NCBI RefSeq assembly: GCF_024160145.1
Contig: NZ_JAMYWQ010000017.1
Coordinates: 1 to 64,000 of the forward strand
Direction of reading: 5' to 3'
Length of the DNA: 64,000 bases
Origin: Serratia nevei
Lineage (GTDB): Bacteria > Pseudomonadota > Gammaproteobacteria > Enterobacterales > Enterobacteriaceae
Both the position numbers and the translations under genes were made by a program. Under the pieces are notes generated by a model that saw only the letters and a list, made by a program, of their open reading frames with translations, had not been told where the DNA came from and did not search any database. Positions within the stretch are counted from its first letter, which is position 1, and the number at the start of each line of letters is the position of its first letter. Below are positions 29,425-39,767 of this stretch, piece after piece.

Positions 29425-31281
29425 ATGCGCACATTGTGGCAAATTATTGCCGGCATTTTCCGGTGGACATGGCGTCTGCTGAATTTTATCAGGGAACTGA
29501 TCCTTAACCTGTTCCTGGTCTTGCTGATCCTGGTTGGGGTCGGCATCTATCTGTCCTTCCAAAGTTCCTCCACCTCGACGGCGCCAGCGCGCGGGGCACT
29601 GCTGGTCGACTTAAGCGGCGTGGTGGTCGATCAGCCTTCGGTAAACAACCGGGTGCGGCAATGGGGCCGCGAGTTGCTGGGCGCCTCCAGCAGCCGCCTG
29701 CAGGAAAACTCGCTGTTCGACGTGGTGGACAGTATCCGCAAGGCTAAAGACGACAAAAACATTACCGGCATGGTATTGCAACTGAATGACTTCGCCGGTG
29801 CCGATCAGCCGTCGCTGCGTTATATCGGCAAGGCGCTGCGCGAGTTCCGCGACAGCGGCAAGCCGATCTTCGCCATCGGCGACAGCTACAACCAGACGCA
29901 ATATTTCCTGGCCAGCTACGCCAACAAAATCTACCTGTCGCCGCAGGGCGCGGTCGATCTGCACGGTTTCGCCACCAACAACCTGTATTACAAGTCGTTG
30001 CTGGACATGCTTAAGGTCACCACCAATATCTTCCGCGTCGGCACCTATAAATCGGCGGTTGAGCCGCTGATCCGCGACGATATGTCCCCGGCGGCGCGCG
30101 AAGCGGACAGCCGTTGGATCGGCGGCCTGTGGCAGAACTACCTGGAAACCGTGGCCGCCAACCGCCAGTTGACGCCGCAGCAGCTGTTCCCGGGCGCCGC
30201 CGGCGTGCTGAGCGGCCTGCAGGCGGCCGGTGGCGACACCGCTCGCTATGCGCTGGACAATAAGCTGGTGGATGAGCTGGCGTCGCGCACCGCGATCGAA
30301 AATCAGCTGGTCAAAACCTTCGGCTGGGATAAACAGGCGAACGATTTCAACGCCACCAGCATCTACGACTACCAGCCGAAGCCGGATGCCAATCAGGGCG
30401 GCAAGATAGCCGTGGTGTTCGCCAACGGCGCCATCATGGACGGCCCGCAGACGCCGGGCAACGTCGGGGGTGATACCACCGCCGCCGAGCTGCGCCAGGC
30501 GCGCCTGGATCCGGCCATCAAGGCCGTGGTGTTCCGCGTCAACAGCCCGGGTGGCAGCGTCAGCGCATCCGAAGTGATCCGTTCCGAACTGGCCGCCGTG
30601 CGCGCCGCCGGCAAGCCGGTAGTGGTTTCGATGGGCGGCATGGCCGCGTCCGGCGGCTACTGGGTTTCGACGCCGGCCGACTACATCATCGCCAGCCCGA
30701 GCACCCTGACCGGCTCCATCGGCATTTTCGGCATCATCAACACCTACGAGAAAACCCTGGATACGCTGGGCGTGCACACCGACGGCGTGGCGACCTCACC
30801 GCTGGCCGACATTGCGGTCACCAAGGCGCTGCCGCAGGAGTTCTCGCAGATGATGCAGCTGAACATCGAAAACGGTTATAAGAACTTTATCGAACTGGTC
30901 GCCAAATCGCGCAAGATGACCCCACAGCAGGTTGATCAAATCGCCCAGGGCCACGTCTGGCTCGGCAGCGACGCCAAGGCCAACGGCCTGGTCGATCAGT
31001 TGGGCGATTTCGACGATGCGGTGAAGAAAGCCGCCGAGCTGGCGAAGCTGCAGCAGTGGCAGCTCGACTGGTTCGTCGATACCCCAAGCCTGAGCGATAT
31101 GGTGCTCAGCCAGTTCGGCGTTTCCATTCACGCCATGCTGCCGGCGGCGATTCAGGCCATGTTGCCCGCCCCACTGGCCTCGGTCGCCAACGCGGTGAAA
31201 GAACAGCCGGGTTTGTTCAATAACCTGAACGATCCGCAGAACCGCTATGCGATCTGCCTGACCTGCGGAGAAGTCCGCTAA
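29425..31281 (+). CDS. sppA: Signal peptide peptidase SppA (protease IV)
   Basis: Membrane-anchored serine protease of 618 residues that degrades cleaved signal peptides. One N-terminal transmembrane segment (about 25-47) is followed by two S49 domains. The catalytic Lys is in [11 protein letters not shown] (first domain) and the Ser in [10 protein letters not shown] (second domain), matching E. coli Lys209/Ser409. GGAG lies 8 bases upstream of the ATG. Confidence 0.97.
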   Translation: MRTLWQIIAGIFRWTWRLLNFIRELILNLFLVLLILVGVGIYLSFQSSSTSTAPARGALLVDLSGVVVDQPSVNNRVRQWGRELLGASSSRLQENSLFDVVDSIRKAKDDKNITGMVLQLNDFAGADQPSLRYIGKALREFRDSGKPIFAIGDSYNQTQYFLASYANKIYLSPQGAVDLHGFATNNLYYKSLLDMLKVTTNIFRVGTYKSAVEPLIRDDMSPAAREADSRWIGGLWQNYLETVAANRQLTPQQLFPGAAGVLSGLQAAGGDTARYALDNKLVDELASRTAIENQLVKTFGWDKQANDFNATSIYDYQPKPDANQGGKIAVVFANGAIMDGPQTPGNVGGDTTAAELRQARLDPAIKAVVFRVNSPGGSVSASEVIRSELAAVRAAGKPVVVSMGGMAASGGYWVSTPADYIIASPSTLTGSIGIFGIINTYEKTLDTLGVHTDGVATSPLADIAVTKALPQEFSQMMQLNIENGYKNFIELVAKSRKMTPQQVDQIAQGHVWLGSDAKANGLVDQLGDFDDAVKKAAELAKLQQWQLDWFVDTPSLSDMVLSQFGVSIHAMLPAAIQAMLPAPLASVANAVKEQPGLFNNLNDPQNRYAICLTCGEVR

Positions 31282-31294
31282 CAAATAATTCTAC

Positions 31295-31320
31295 AGCCCG
31301 GCCACCGCCGGGCTTTTTTT
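31295..31320 (+). terminator. sppA terminator
   Basis: AGCCCGG (31295-31301) pairs with CCGGGCT (31308-31314), followed by seven T. Confidence 0.9.
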
Positions 31321-31374
31321 CTGCCGCCATGCCCCTATAATTCAGCCCATCTTATCTTTGTTAAAATCATGACC

Positions 31375-32391
31375 ATGCAAAAGAAATCCATTTACGTCGC
31401 CTACACCGGCGGCACCATCGGCATGCAGCGTTCCGATCACGGCTATATCCCGGTTTCCGGCCACCTGCAGCGCCAGCTGGCGCTGATGCCCGAATTCCAT
31501 CGTCCGGAAATGCCGGATTTCACCATTCATGAATACGCGCCATTGATCGACTCTTCGGACATGACGCCGGAAGACTGGCAGCACATCGCCGACGACATCA
31601 AACAGAACTACGATCGCTACGATGGCTTCGTGATCCTGCACGGCACCGATACCATGGCGTTCACCGCGTCGGCGCTCTCCTTTATGCTGGAAAACCTGGC
31701 TAAACCGGTGATCGTCACCGGTTCGCAGATCCCGCTGGCGGAGCTGCGCTCCGATGGCCAGACCAACCTGCTCAACGCGCTGTATCTGGCGGCCAACCAT
31801 CCGGTGAACGAAGTCAGCCTGTTCTTCAACAACAAGCTGTTCCGCGGCAACCGCACCACCAAAGCGCACGCCGACGGTTTCGACGCCTTCGCCTCCCCGA
31901 ATCTGCCGCCGCTGCTGGAAGCCGGTATCCACATTCGCCGCCAGCACGGCATCGACAGCCCGGCTTGCAATGGCGCGCTGCGGGTGCACGACATCACGCC
32001 GCAGCCGATCGGCGTGGTCACCATCTATCCGGGCATTTCCGGCGCGGTGGTACGCAACTTCCTGCTGCAGCCGGTCAAGGCGCTGATCCTGCGCTCCTAT
32101 GGCGTTGGTAACGCACCGCAGAAGGCCGAGCTGATCGACGAGTTGCGCGCGGCCTCTGAACGCGGCATCGTGGTGGTCAACCTGACGCAGTGCATCTCCG
32201 GGCGCGTCAATATGGAAGGCTATGCCACCGGTAACGCATTGGCGCACGCCGGGGTGATCAGCGGTTTCGACATGACGGTGGAAGCCGCCCTGACCAAGCT
32301 GCACTACCTGCTGAGCCAGCCGCTGACGCCGGAACAAATCCGCGCCCTGATGCAGCAAGACCTGCGCGGCGAACTGAGCATCAACGGTTAA
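31375..32391 (+). CDS. ansA: Cytoplasmic L-asparaginase I
   Basis: Hydrolyses asparagine to aspartate and ammonia. The type I enzyme lacks a signal peptide. Starting at the second ATG (31375, MQKKSIYVAY) gives 338 residues, matching E. coli AnsA; an ATG six bases earlier is also possible. The active-site Thr residues lie in YTGGTIGM (near 14) and HGTDTMA (near 91). Confidence 0.96.
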   Translation: MQKKSIYVAYTGGTIGMQRSDHGYIPVSGHLQRQLALMPEFHRPEMPDFTIHEYAPLIDSSDMTPEDWQHIADDIKQNYDRYDGFVILHGTDTMAFTASALSFMLENLAKPVIVTGSQIPLAELRSDGQTNLLNALYLAANHPVNEVSLFFNNKLFRGNRTTKAHADGFDAFASPNLPPLLEAGIHIRRQHGIDSPACNGALRVHDITPQPIGVVTIYPGISGAVVRNFLLQPVKALILRSYGVGNAPQKAELIDELRAASERGIVVVNLTQCISGRVNMEGYATGNALAHAGVISGFDMTVEAALTKLHYLLSQPLTPEQIRALMQQDLRGELSING

Positions 32392-32413
32392 CCTACTGAA
32401 CGCTGGAGCGGCG

Positions 32414-33046
32414 ATGAAAACGGCCCTGTTGTTGATCGATCTGCAAAACGATTTCTGTCCCGGCGGCGCGCTGGCGGTCACGGCGGGCGACGCCGTCATC
32501 CCGGTGGCCAATCAGGCTATCGCCGCCTGTCTGGCCCGTGGCGAGCCGGTGGTGGCCAGCCAGGACTGGCACCCCGCCAATCACCGCAGCTTTGCGGTGA
32601 ACTCCCAGGCACAGGTCGGCACCCTCGGCGAGCTGGAAGGCCTGCCGCAGGTGTGGTGGCCGGTGCACTGCGTGCAAGGGAGCCACGGCGCCGATTTTCA
32701 CCCCCGGTTGCAGCGGCAACATATCAATGCCGTTTTTCGCAAAGGCCAGGAGACGGACATCGACAGCTACAGCGCATTCTTCGATAACGGCCACCGGGCG
32801 CAGACCGAACTGCACGGCTGGCTGCAATCGCAGGGCGTCCAGCGGCTGGCGATCATGGGCCTGGCGACCGACTACTGCGTGAAGTTCAGCGTGCTGGATG
32901 CGCTGGCCATCGGCTATTCAACGCAGGTGATCGTCGACGGCTGCCGCGGCGTGAATCTGCATTCGGAAGACAGCGAGCGGGCGCTGCAGGACATGGCGCG
33001 CGCCGGCGCGCAATTGGTTACCCTGTCGCAGTTTCTCGCCAACTGA
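32414..33046 (+). CDS. pncA: Nicotinamidase
   Basis: Converts nicotinamide to nicotinate in the NAD salvage pathway. The 210-residue isochorismatase-fold protein shows the triad positions: Asp in LIDLQNDF near residue 10, Lys in FRKGQ and Cys in ATDYCVKFS. Metal-binding Asp/His lie in SQDWHPANH. It follows ansA after 22 bases as in E. coli and may be co-transcribed. Confidence 0.96.
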   Translation: MKTALLLIDLQNDFCPGGALAVTAGDAVIPVANQAIAACLARGEPVVASQDWHPANHRSFAVNSQAQVGTLGELEGLPQVWWPVHCVQGSHGADFHPRLQRQHINAVFRKGQETDIDSYSAFFDNGHRAQTELHGWLQSQGVQRLAIMGLATDYCVKFSVLDALAIGYSTQVIVDGCRGVNLHSEDSERALQDMARAGAQLVTLSQFLAN

Positions 33047-33139
33047 AGCCTCTCGGGTGCCACCGGCCCCCTCTCTGCGCGGCGGCGACAATATCGACGC
33101 CGCTCACAATACCGCCCTTCTCCGCCCCCAACGGCTTGT

Positions 33140-33361
33140 GACCGGCAGGCGCTTTGCTGTTATGACTGCGACGCTTTTGGCGTCAATCGGTTATACGCAT
33201 CCGGGGCCCGCTGAGCCCGGCTTTAAAGCATTATCTGGCTGCCGGACTGAAACCGGCGCAGATGAACCTCGGTATCGGTTTCTACGGCCGGGTGCCAAAA
33301 CGGGCGACCGAAGCGGGCATCGACGGGGCGATGGCGACATCGCCCCGCTTGAGGGGCAGCC
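33140..33361 (+). pseudogene. Decayed fragment of a family 18 chitinase (ChiD-like)
   Basis: From 33208 the plus strand encodes about 50 residues, PLSPALKHYLAAGLKPAQ, then a stretch containing LGIGFYGRVPKRATEAGID, and stops at 33361. The GFYGR motif after an amphipathic helix is the late-barrel segment of GH18 chitinases and matches ChiD-type enzymes in my recollection. Upstream, VMT and DAFG in different frames look like remains of the MTYDFFG strand. No start codon, catalytic DXXDXDXE or C-terminal part remains, and frames shift. I read it as a deletion scar, not a gene. Confidence 0.5.
33325..33346. terminator. Strong hairpin after yeaC
   Basis: GGGGCGATG (33325-33333) pairs perfectly with CATCGCCCC (33338-33346), four-base loop, no T-run. 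It lies 16 bases past the yeaC stop on the minus strand. Confidence 0.4.
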
Positions 33362-33634
33362 TTACTGCGGTTTGAGTTTGGCCAGCGGCTCGGCGACGAA
33401 CTGCTGTTTCAGCTCTTGCTTGCTCTTCATCACGATTTGTCCGTCGGTACCGATGCTCATGTGCTGCGGATCGACGTTGTTCATCGACTGCCACAGCATC
33501 ACCGCCTGCAGGCTGTTTTCTTTCTGCTCCGGCGTCAGCGCCACGCCGTCCGGCCATTTGCCCAGCTCAACCGCCTGCACCAGGCGCTGGTATATTTCGG
33601 GCGTCATCGCCGCAATCAGATCTTTCACGTCCAT
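33362..33634 (-). CDS. yeaC: YeaC-family small protein (DUF1315)
   Basis: 90 residues, starting MDVKDLIAAMTPEIYQRL and containing AVELGKWPDGVALTPEQKE, both typical of YeaC. Length equals the E. coli protein. Soluble, no signal. Function unknown. It lies beside msrB on the same strand as in E. coli. Confidence 0.92.
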   Translation of the reverse strand: MDVKDLIAAMTPEIYQRLVQAVELGKWPDGVALTPEQKENSLQAVMLWQSMNNVDPQHMSIGTDGQIVMKSKQELKQQFVAEPLAKLKPQ

Positions 33635-33697
33635 CAGGGCCCTTCCCGCTTACGGATGAATAATTAGCTGAATCGATTTTGTTGGTTAAATTACCAC

Positions 33698-34111
33698 TTA
33701 ACCGGCCGTTTGGTCGCCATTTTCGCCATCGGTGAAACTCAGCGAGGCGGAGTTGACGCAATAGCGATCGCCGGTCGGCTGCGGGCCATCGGGGAAAACG
33801 TGCCCCAGGTGCGCGTCGCAGTGGCCGCAGCGGATTTCAACACGATGCATATTATGTGAATTATCATCAAGATAACGAATTGCATCAGCGGAAACCGGCT
33901 CATAAAAGCTCGGCCAGCCGCAGCCGGAATCGTATTTGGTTTCGGAATAGAACAGCGGCTGGTTACAGCACAGGCAATGGTACACGCCCTCACGCTGGTT
34001 GTGCAGCAATTTGCCGCTGAACGGGGCTTCGGTGCCACGCTGTTGCGTCACATAACGTTGGATTTCATTCAGTTCCGTGACCGGATGACCGGGGGTTGTC
34101 TCTTTAGCCAT
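33698..34111 (-). CDS. msrB: Peptide methionine (R)-S-oxide reductase
   Basis: Repairs the R form of methionine sulfoxide in proteins with thioredoxin. 137 residues, as in E. coli. Two CXXC pairs (CLCCNQ, CGHCDA) bind zinc, and the catalytic Cys is in RYCVNSASL. Divergent from gapA. Confidence 0.97.
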   Translation of the reverse strand: MAKETTPGHPVTELNEIQRYVTQQRGTEAPFSGKLLHNQREGVYHCLCCNQPLFYSETKYDSGCGWPSFYEPVSADAIRYLDDNSHNMHRVEIRCGHCDAHLGHVFPDGPQPTGDRYCVNSASLSFTDGENGDQTAG

Positions 34112-34235
34112 TTGTGCTTATCTCTGAATGTGGATAATGTCAACGAAAACAATGATTAATAATAACAAAAAATTAACACCGCTGCAGGGGTTTTTGGCCT
34201 AAACTGTAGCCCATAAAGGCCACGCGACGATGATA

Positions 34236-34251
34236 TGTGATAGCGATCACA
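34236..34251. promoter_or_regulatory. CRP–cAMP binding site in the gapA upstream region
   Basis: TGTGA-TAGCGA-TCACA at 34236-34251 is a perfect CRP palindrome with a 6-base spacer. It lies about 145 bases upstream of the gapA -35 box and could act on gapA or on the divergent msrB. Confidence 0.7.
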
Positions 34252-34388
34252 CATCTTGCGTATGCTGACTTTATACTTGGCGGCTTGTCCCCATATAGCG
34301 GATGAGGCCGAGCGCAAATGGACTGTGCAATAAGCGTGCAAAACCACCCTTCCGGTTTGACTTGCCGCAAGAATTGACACGATTCCGC

Positions 34389-34416
34389 TTGACGCTGGGT
34401 AAGGTTTTTGTAATTT
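34389..34416 (+). promoter_or_regulatory. gapA proximal promoter (P1-like)
   Basis: TTGACG (34389-34394), 16-base spacer, TAATTT (34411-34416). The sequence around it closely resembles the E. coli gapA P1 region. Confidence 0.75.
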
Positions 34417-34447
34417 TACAACCAACCTTTTATTCACTAACAAATAG

Positions 34448-35455
<1,008 letters not shown>

Positions 35456-35480
35456 TGGCATGATGTTAAGCTGATAATGA

Positions 35481-35507
35481 GGGCGACATTTCTGTCGCCC
35501 TTTTTTA
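35481..35507 (+). terminator. gapA terminator
   Basis: GGGCGACA (35481-35488) pairs with TGTCGCCC (35493-35500), followed by six T. Confidence 0.93.
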
Positions 35508-35539
35508 TTTGTCTCTCCGGCAAACAATAAGGTCATGAA

Positions 35540-36415
35540 ATGAAAGATAAAATTTTCACCCTGCCCGTTTCCGCACAGATTTCTCCTTACATCAGCCAGC
35601 GTCAACTCGATGAGCTGGGCGTGGTTGTGGTCTCGCACCCTAAAGTGCGCGCAGCCGTCGCGCTGCAGGGCGCCCATTTGCTGGCCTGGCAGCCCAGCGG
35701 TGAGCAGCCGATGATTTGGCTCAGCAGCAACACCCCTTTCGCCAAGGGCAAGGCCATCCGCGGCGGCGTGCCGATCTGCTGGCCCTGGTTCGGCCCGGTG
35801 GCGCAACCCTCCCACGGCTTCGCCCGCAACCAGCCCTGGAGCCTGACGGCGCACGATGAAGACGACAACGGCGTCATCCTGACCTTTACGCTCAAAGACA
35901 ATGAACAGACCCGCAAACTGTGGCCGCACGCCTTCACGCTAATTGCCCGTTTCAAGCTGGGTGAAGAGTGCGAGATCGAACTGGAATCGCACGGCGATTA
36001 TCAGGCCACGGCGGCGCTGCACAGCTACCTCCAGGTCGGCGACATCGATCGGGTCAGCGTGGCGGGCCTCGGCGAGCCTTATATCGACAAAGTGGCGGGC
36101 GGCACCGAAGCGCGCCAGGCAGGCGAAGTGACCTTCGTCGGCCAAACCGACCGCGTCTATACCCACCCGGAGGCCTTCAGCCTGATCCGCGATCCGGCGT
36201 TCGCACGCACCATCGAGGTTCACCACCATCATATGAGCGACGTCATCGCCTGGAACCCCGGCGTAGAACTCTCCTGCAGCATGGGGGATATGCCGAATGA
36301 CGGTTACAAGACCATGGTTTGCGTAGAAACCGGGCGCGTCAGCAAACCGCTGGTCGCCGCCGGTGAACAACCCGCCCGTTTGGGCGTCACCTTCCGCAGC
36401 CGTAAAAAGGCCTGA
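35540..36415 (+). CDS. yeaD: D-hexose-6-phosphate mutarotase YeaD
   Basis: Aldose 1-epimerase-fold protein of 291 residues that interconverts anomers of glucose-6-phosphate-type sugars. Family features visible are AIRGGVPICWPWFG and GFARNQPW near the sugar site and the conserved acidic EVHHHHMSDVIAWNPG region near the C-terminus. It lies directly after gapA, as in E. coli. Confidence 0.94.
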   Translation: MKDKIFTLPVSAQISPYISQRQLDELGVVVVSHPKVRAAVALQGAHLLAWQPSGEQPMIWLSSNTPFAKGKAIRGGVPICWPWFGPVAQPSHGFARNQPWSLTAHDEDDNGVILTFTLKDNEQTRKLWPHAFTLIARFKLGEECEIELESHGDYQATAALHSYLQVGDIDRVSVAGLGEPYIDKVAGGTEARQAGEVTFVGQTDRVYTHPEAFSLIRDPAFARTIEVHHHHMSDVIAWNPGVELSCSMGDMPNDGYKTMVCVETGRVSKPLVAAGEQPARLGVTFRSRKKA

Positions 36416-36448
36416 GAGGCCGCGTGCGTCAGCGCACTACAGATGTGC

Positions 36449-36473
36449 AAAAGGGGCGCAAACGCCCCTTTTT
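36449..36473. terminator. Bidirectional terminator between yeaD and mipA
   Basis: GGGGCG (36453-36458) pairs with CGCCCC (36463-36468), flanked by AAAA and TTTTT. It serves the convergent yeaD and mipA transcripts. Confidence 0.85.
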
Positions 36474-36509
36474 GATGCACGTGATGCACAATAGTTGTGC
36501 AATGCGCGA

Positions 36510-37274
36510 TTAGAAGGTGTAGCTCACACCCGTCATTAACAAACCGGTGTAGGATTTATCCACCATCGGGCTGTCTTTCACTTCATCAGACAGTTTCACA
36601 TAGCGGCCGACGAAGAAGGCATTCCAGCTTTTGTTGATCTGGTAATTGGCGCTCAGCTCGAGATACGGCGCCCAGCTATCGCCAGGGGTGTAGCTGTCCA
36701 GGCCGCTGCGGCGCGATTCATTGGCGCTGACGCCGTAGTAATATTTGTTCTGGTTTTTGCTGTTCCACATCACGCCCACGCCCGGGACCAACGTCAGCGC
36801 GTCCAGATCAAACTTGTACAGGTAAGCCACATCGCCCACCAGGCCGTTGCTGTAGTTCAGCGTGTCACCGGTGAAGGTGGTACGGAGGGTGCCCCACTCG
36901 GCGTTGTGCGAATAGGCCAGGCCGGCCATCAGCGTGCCGCGGCGCTTGTCGAGACGCTTCATGCGATCGTCGTCGCTGTCGCCCGGACGGTAGCCCCATG
37001 GCGTGTAGTAACCCATGATGCTCAGCTGGTTTTCCTGATCTTTCCACAGGTAGTAACCGGCGGTCAGCGTACGGAAGTAGAAGTCGTCACCTTCATAGTC
37101 GATGACGGGCACCGGATAAACGCGGTCCTGATAACCACGATACGCGTCCGGGCTAACCAGCGCGGCAGCGCCGAGTGACCAGGTTCCCGCCTGAGCACTT
37201 TGCGCACAAACCATTGCGGAAGCGATAATTGCTAGCGTTTTGAGTTTTGAAATCTTCACTGGTTCTTTTTCCAT
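36510..37274 (-). CDS. mipA: MipA/OmpV outer-membrane protein
   Basis: Outer-membrane beta-barrel of up to 254 residues with a signal peptide ending in AQSAQA. It ends in aromatic Phe (VSYTF), as expected for barrel insertion, and has the YPVPVIDYEGDDFYFR motif of the family. E. coli MipA scaffolds MltA and PBP1B in murein turnover. The start is unsure: ATG at 37274 gives MEKEPVKISK, while GTG five codons later gives a more typical short n-region. Neither has a strong ribosome site. Confidence 0.92.
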   Translation of the reverse strand: MEKEPVKISKLKTLAIIASAMVCAQSAQAGTWSLGAAALVSPDAYRGYQDRVYPVPVIDYEGDDFYFRTLTAGYYLWKDQENQLSIMGYYTPWGYRPGDSDDDRMKRLDKRRGTLMAGLAYSHNAEWGTLRTTFTGDTLNYSNGLVGDVAYLYKFDLDALTLVPGVGVMWNSKNQNKYYYGVSANESRRSGLDSYTPGDSWAPYLELSANYQINKSWNAFFVGRYVKLSDEVKDSPMVDKSYTGLLMTGVSYTF

Positions 37275-37597
37275 AAATTACAGGGTTAATAGCCGCGATA
37301 GTTTATGTGAAAATTTAGTTATGTGCCTAATCTTTACAATAGAAAACGACCAAGATCGAATAACTTATAGCGGAATTATGAATTAATCATGGCGGAACGA
37401 TGACGTTTCATGCCGCAGGCCGCGCCAGACAAGGCATTTGGCTTTCATTGTCATAACTGAGTCATTGATATGACTTAAAAAAAGCTTTTTCTACGGCAGG
37501 AAATTTTCCGGCAAGCAAACTAAGCTTAAATCAGAAGGTGGATTTATCCTGGGCCCAGTGGCATACAGCGCAACTCGCGATAATAAGCGCACCAAGT

Positions 37598-37613
37598 TGG
37601 CATACGGGTTGCT
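37598..37613 (+). promoter_or_regulatory. Sigma-54 promoter of yeaGH
   Basis: TGGCAT-ACGGG-TTGCT has the -24 GG and -12 GC exactly 12 bases apart, as RpoN promoters require. Transcription would start near 37624, about 77 bases before yeaG. E. coli yeaGH is NtrC/RpoN- and RpoS-controlled, consistent with this. Confidence 0.82.
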
Positions 37614-37700
37614 GTACTCAGGCGTATTCTCATCTTTCGGGAGCCAGAACACTATCACACGCTCTCTTTAACCTGTGCTAATAACGAAAGGACGGGCATC

Positions 37701-39635
37701 ATGAACATATTTGACCACTATCGCCAGCGCTACGAAGCTGCCAAGGACGAAGAGTTCACACTGCAGGAATTTCTTACCATTTGCCGGCAAGATCGCAGTG
37801 CCTATGCCAATGCGGCCGAACGTCTGCTGATGGCTATCGGTGAACCTGTGATGGTCGACACTGCGCTAGAGTCACGCCTGTCGCGCCTGTTCTCCAACCG
37901 CGTGATCGCACGTTATCCGGCCTTCGAAGAATTCTACGGCATGGAAGAGGCCATCGAACAGATCGTCTCTTACCTGAAACACGCCGCTCAGGGCCTGGAA
38001 GAGAAGAAACAGATCCTTTACCTGCTGGGCCCGGTGGGCGGCGGTAAATCCTCGCTGGCGGAACGTCTGAAGGCGCTGATGCAGCGCGTGCCTATTTATA
38101 CCCTCAGCGCCAACGGCGAACGCAGCCCGGTGAACGATCATCCGCTGTGCCTGTTTAATCCGCAGGAAGACGCCACGATCCTGGAAAAAGAGTTCAACAT
38201 CCCCAGTCGCTATCTCGGTACCATCATGTCGCCGTGGGCGGCGAAACGCCTGCATGAGTTCGGCGGCGACATCACCAAGTTTAAAGTCGTGAAAGTGCGC
38301 CCTTCCATTCTGGAACAGATAGCCATCGCCAAAACCGAGCCGGGCGACGAAAACAACCAGGACATCTCGGCGCTGGTCGGTAAAGTGGATATCCGCAAAC
38401 TGGAGAACCACGCGCAGAACGATCCGGACGCCTACGGCTACTCCGGCGCCCTGTGCCGTGCCAACCAGGGGATCATGGAGTTCGTCGAGATGTTCAAAGC
38501 GCCAATCAAGGTGCTGCATCCGCTGTTGACTGCCACCCAGGAAGGCAACTACAACGGCACCGAGGGCATCTCCGCCCTGCCGTTCAACGGCATCATTCTG
38601 GCGCACTCCAACGAATCCGAGTGGGTCACCTTCCGTAACAACAAGAACAACGAAGCGTTCCTCGACCGCGTGTATATCGTCAAGGTGCCTTACTGCCTGC
38701 GCGTGTCGGAAGAGATCAAGATTTATGACAAGCTGCTGGATCACAGCGAGCTGACCCACGCACCTTGCGCGCCGGGCACCCTGGAAACGCTGGCGCGGTT
38801 TAGCGTGCTCTCGCGGCTGAAAGAGCCGGAAAACTCGAGCATTTATTCGAAGATGCGCGTGTATGACGGCGAAAGCCTCAAGGATACCGATCCGAAAGCC
38901 AAGTCCTATCAGGAGTACCGCGACTACGCCGGGGTTGACGAAGGCATGAACGGCCTCTCCACCCGTTTCGCCTTCAAAATCCTCTCGCGAGTATTCAACT
39001 TCGATCACGCCGAAGTGGCGGCCAACCCGGTGCACCTGTTCTATGTGCTGGAGCAGCAGATCGAACGCGAACAGTTCCCGCAGGATTTGGCCGAGAAATA
39101 CCTGGAACATCTGAAAGGCTACCTGATCCCGAAATACGCCGAGTTTATCGGCAAAGAGATCCAGACCGCCTATCTGGAATCCTACTCGGAATACGGACAG
39201 AACATTTTTGACCGCTACGTGACCTACGCAGACTTTTGGATCCAGGATCAGGAGTATCGCGATCCCGACACCGGTCAGCTGTTCGACCGCGAATCCCTGA
39301 ACGCCGAACTGGAGAAAATTGAAAAGCCGGCCGGCATCAGCAATCCGAAAGATTTCCGCAACGAAATCGTGAACTTCGTGCTGCGCGCCCGCGCCAACAA
39401 CAACGGCCGTAACCCGAACTGGACCAGCTACGAGAAGCTGCGCACCGTGATCGAGAAGAAAATGTTCTCCAATACCGAAGAGCTGTTGCCGGTGATTTCG
39501 TTCAACGCCAAAACCTCGACGGACGAGCAGAAAAAACACGACGACTTCGTCGATCGCATGATGGAAAAAGGCTATACCCGCAAGCAGGTGCGCCTGCTGT
39601 GTGAATGGTATCTGCGGGTCAGAAAATCCTCATAA
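37701..39635 (+). CDS. yeaG: PrkA-type serine kinase YeaG
   Basis: Stress-response protein kinase of 644 residues, E. coli length. The N-terminal AAA-like PrkA domain has Walker A GPVGGGKS at 110-117. The C-terminal part carries the PrkA kinase-like domain. In E. coli it acts with YeaH and YcgB in nitrogen starvation and stationary phase. Cytoplasmic. yeaH follows after 132 bases. Confidence 0.96.
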   Translation: MNIFDHYRQRYEAAKDEEFTLQEFLTICRQDRSAYANAAERLLMAIGEPVMVDTALESRLSRLFSNRVIARYPAFEEFYGMEEAIEQIVSYLKHAAQGLEEKKQILYLLGPVGGGKSSLAERLKALMQRVPIYTLSANGERSPVNDHPLCLFNPQEDATILEKEFNIPSRYLGTIMSPWAAKRLHEFGGDITKFKVVKVRPSILEQIAIAKTEPGDENNQDISALVGKVDIRKLENHAQNDPDAYGYSGALCRANQGIMEFVEMFKAPIKVLHPLLTATQEGNYNGTEGISALPFNGIILAHSNESEWVTFRNNKNNEAFLDRVYIVKVPYCLRVSEEIKIYDKLLDHSELTHAPCAPGTLETLARFSVLSRLKEPENSSIYSKMRVYDGESLKDTDPKAKSYQEYRDYAGVDEGMNGLSTRFAFKILSRVFNFDHAEVAANPVHLFYVLEQQIEREQFPQDLAEKYLEHLKGYLIPKYAEFIGKEIQTAYLESYSEYGQNIFDRYVTYADFWIQDQEYRDPDTGQLFDRESLNAELEKIEKPAGISNPKDFRNEIVNFVLRARANNNGRNPNWTSYEKLRTVIEKKMFSNTEELLPVISFNAKTSTDEQKKHDDFVDRMMEKGYTRKQVRLLCEWYLRVRKSS

Positions 39636-39767
39636 CGCCTCAGGTAAGCGGCATTATCAGGGCCATGTCCACAGTCATGGACGTTGCAGCGCAGCCCACG
39701 GAGGGGCTGGCACCTTGCGCTGCTGCGGCCGGGACATGAAAAGTTGGCAACGTCGTTTGGGGGAAGT

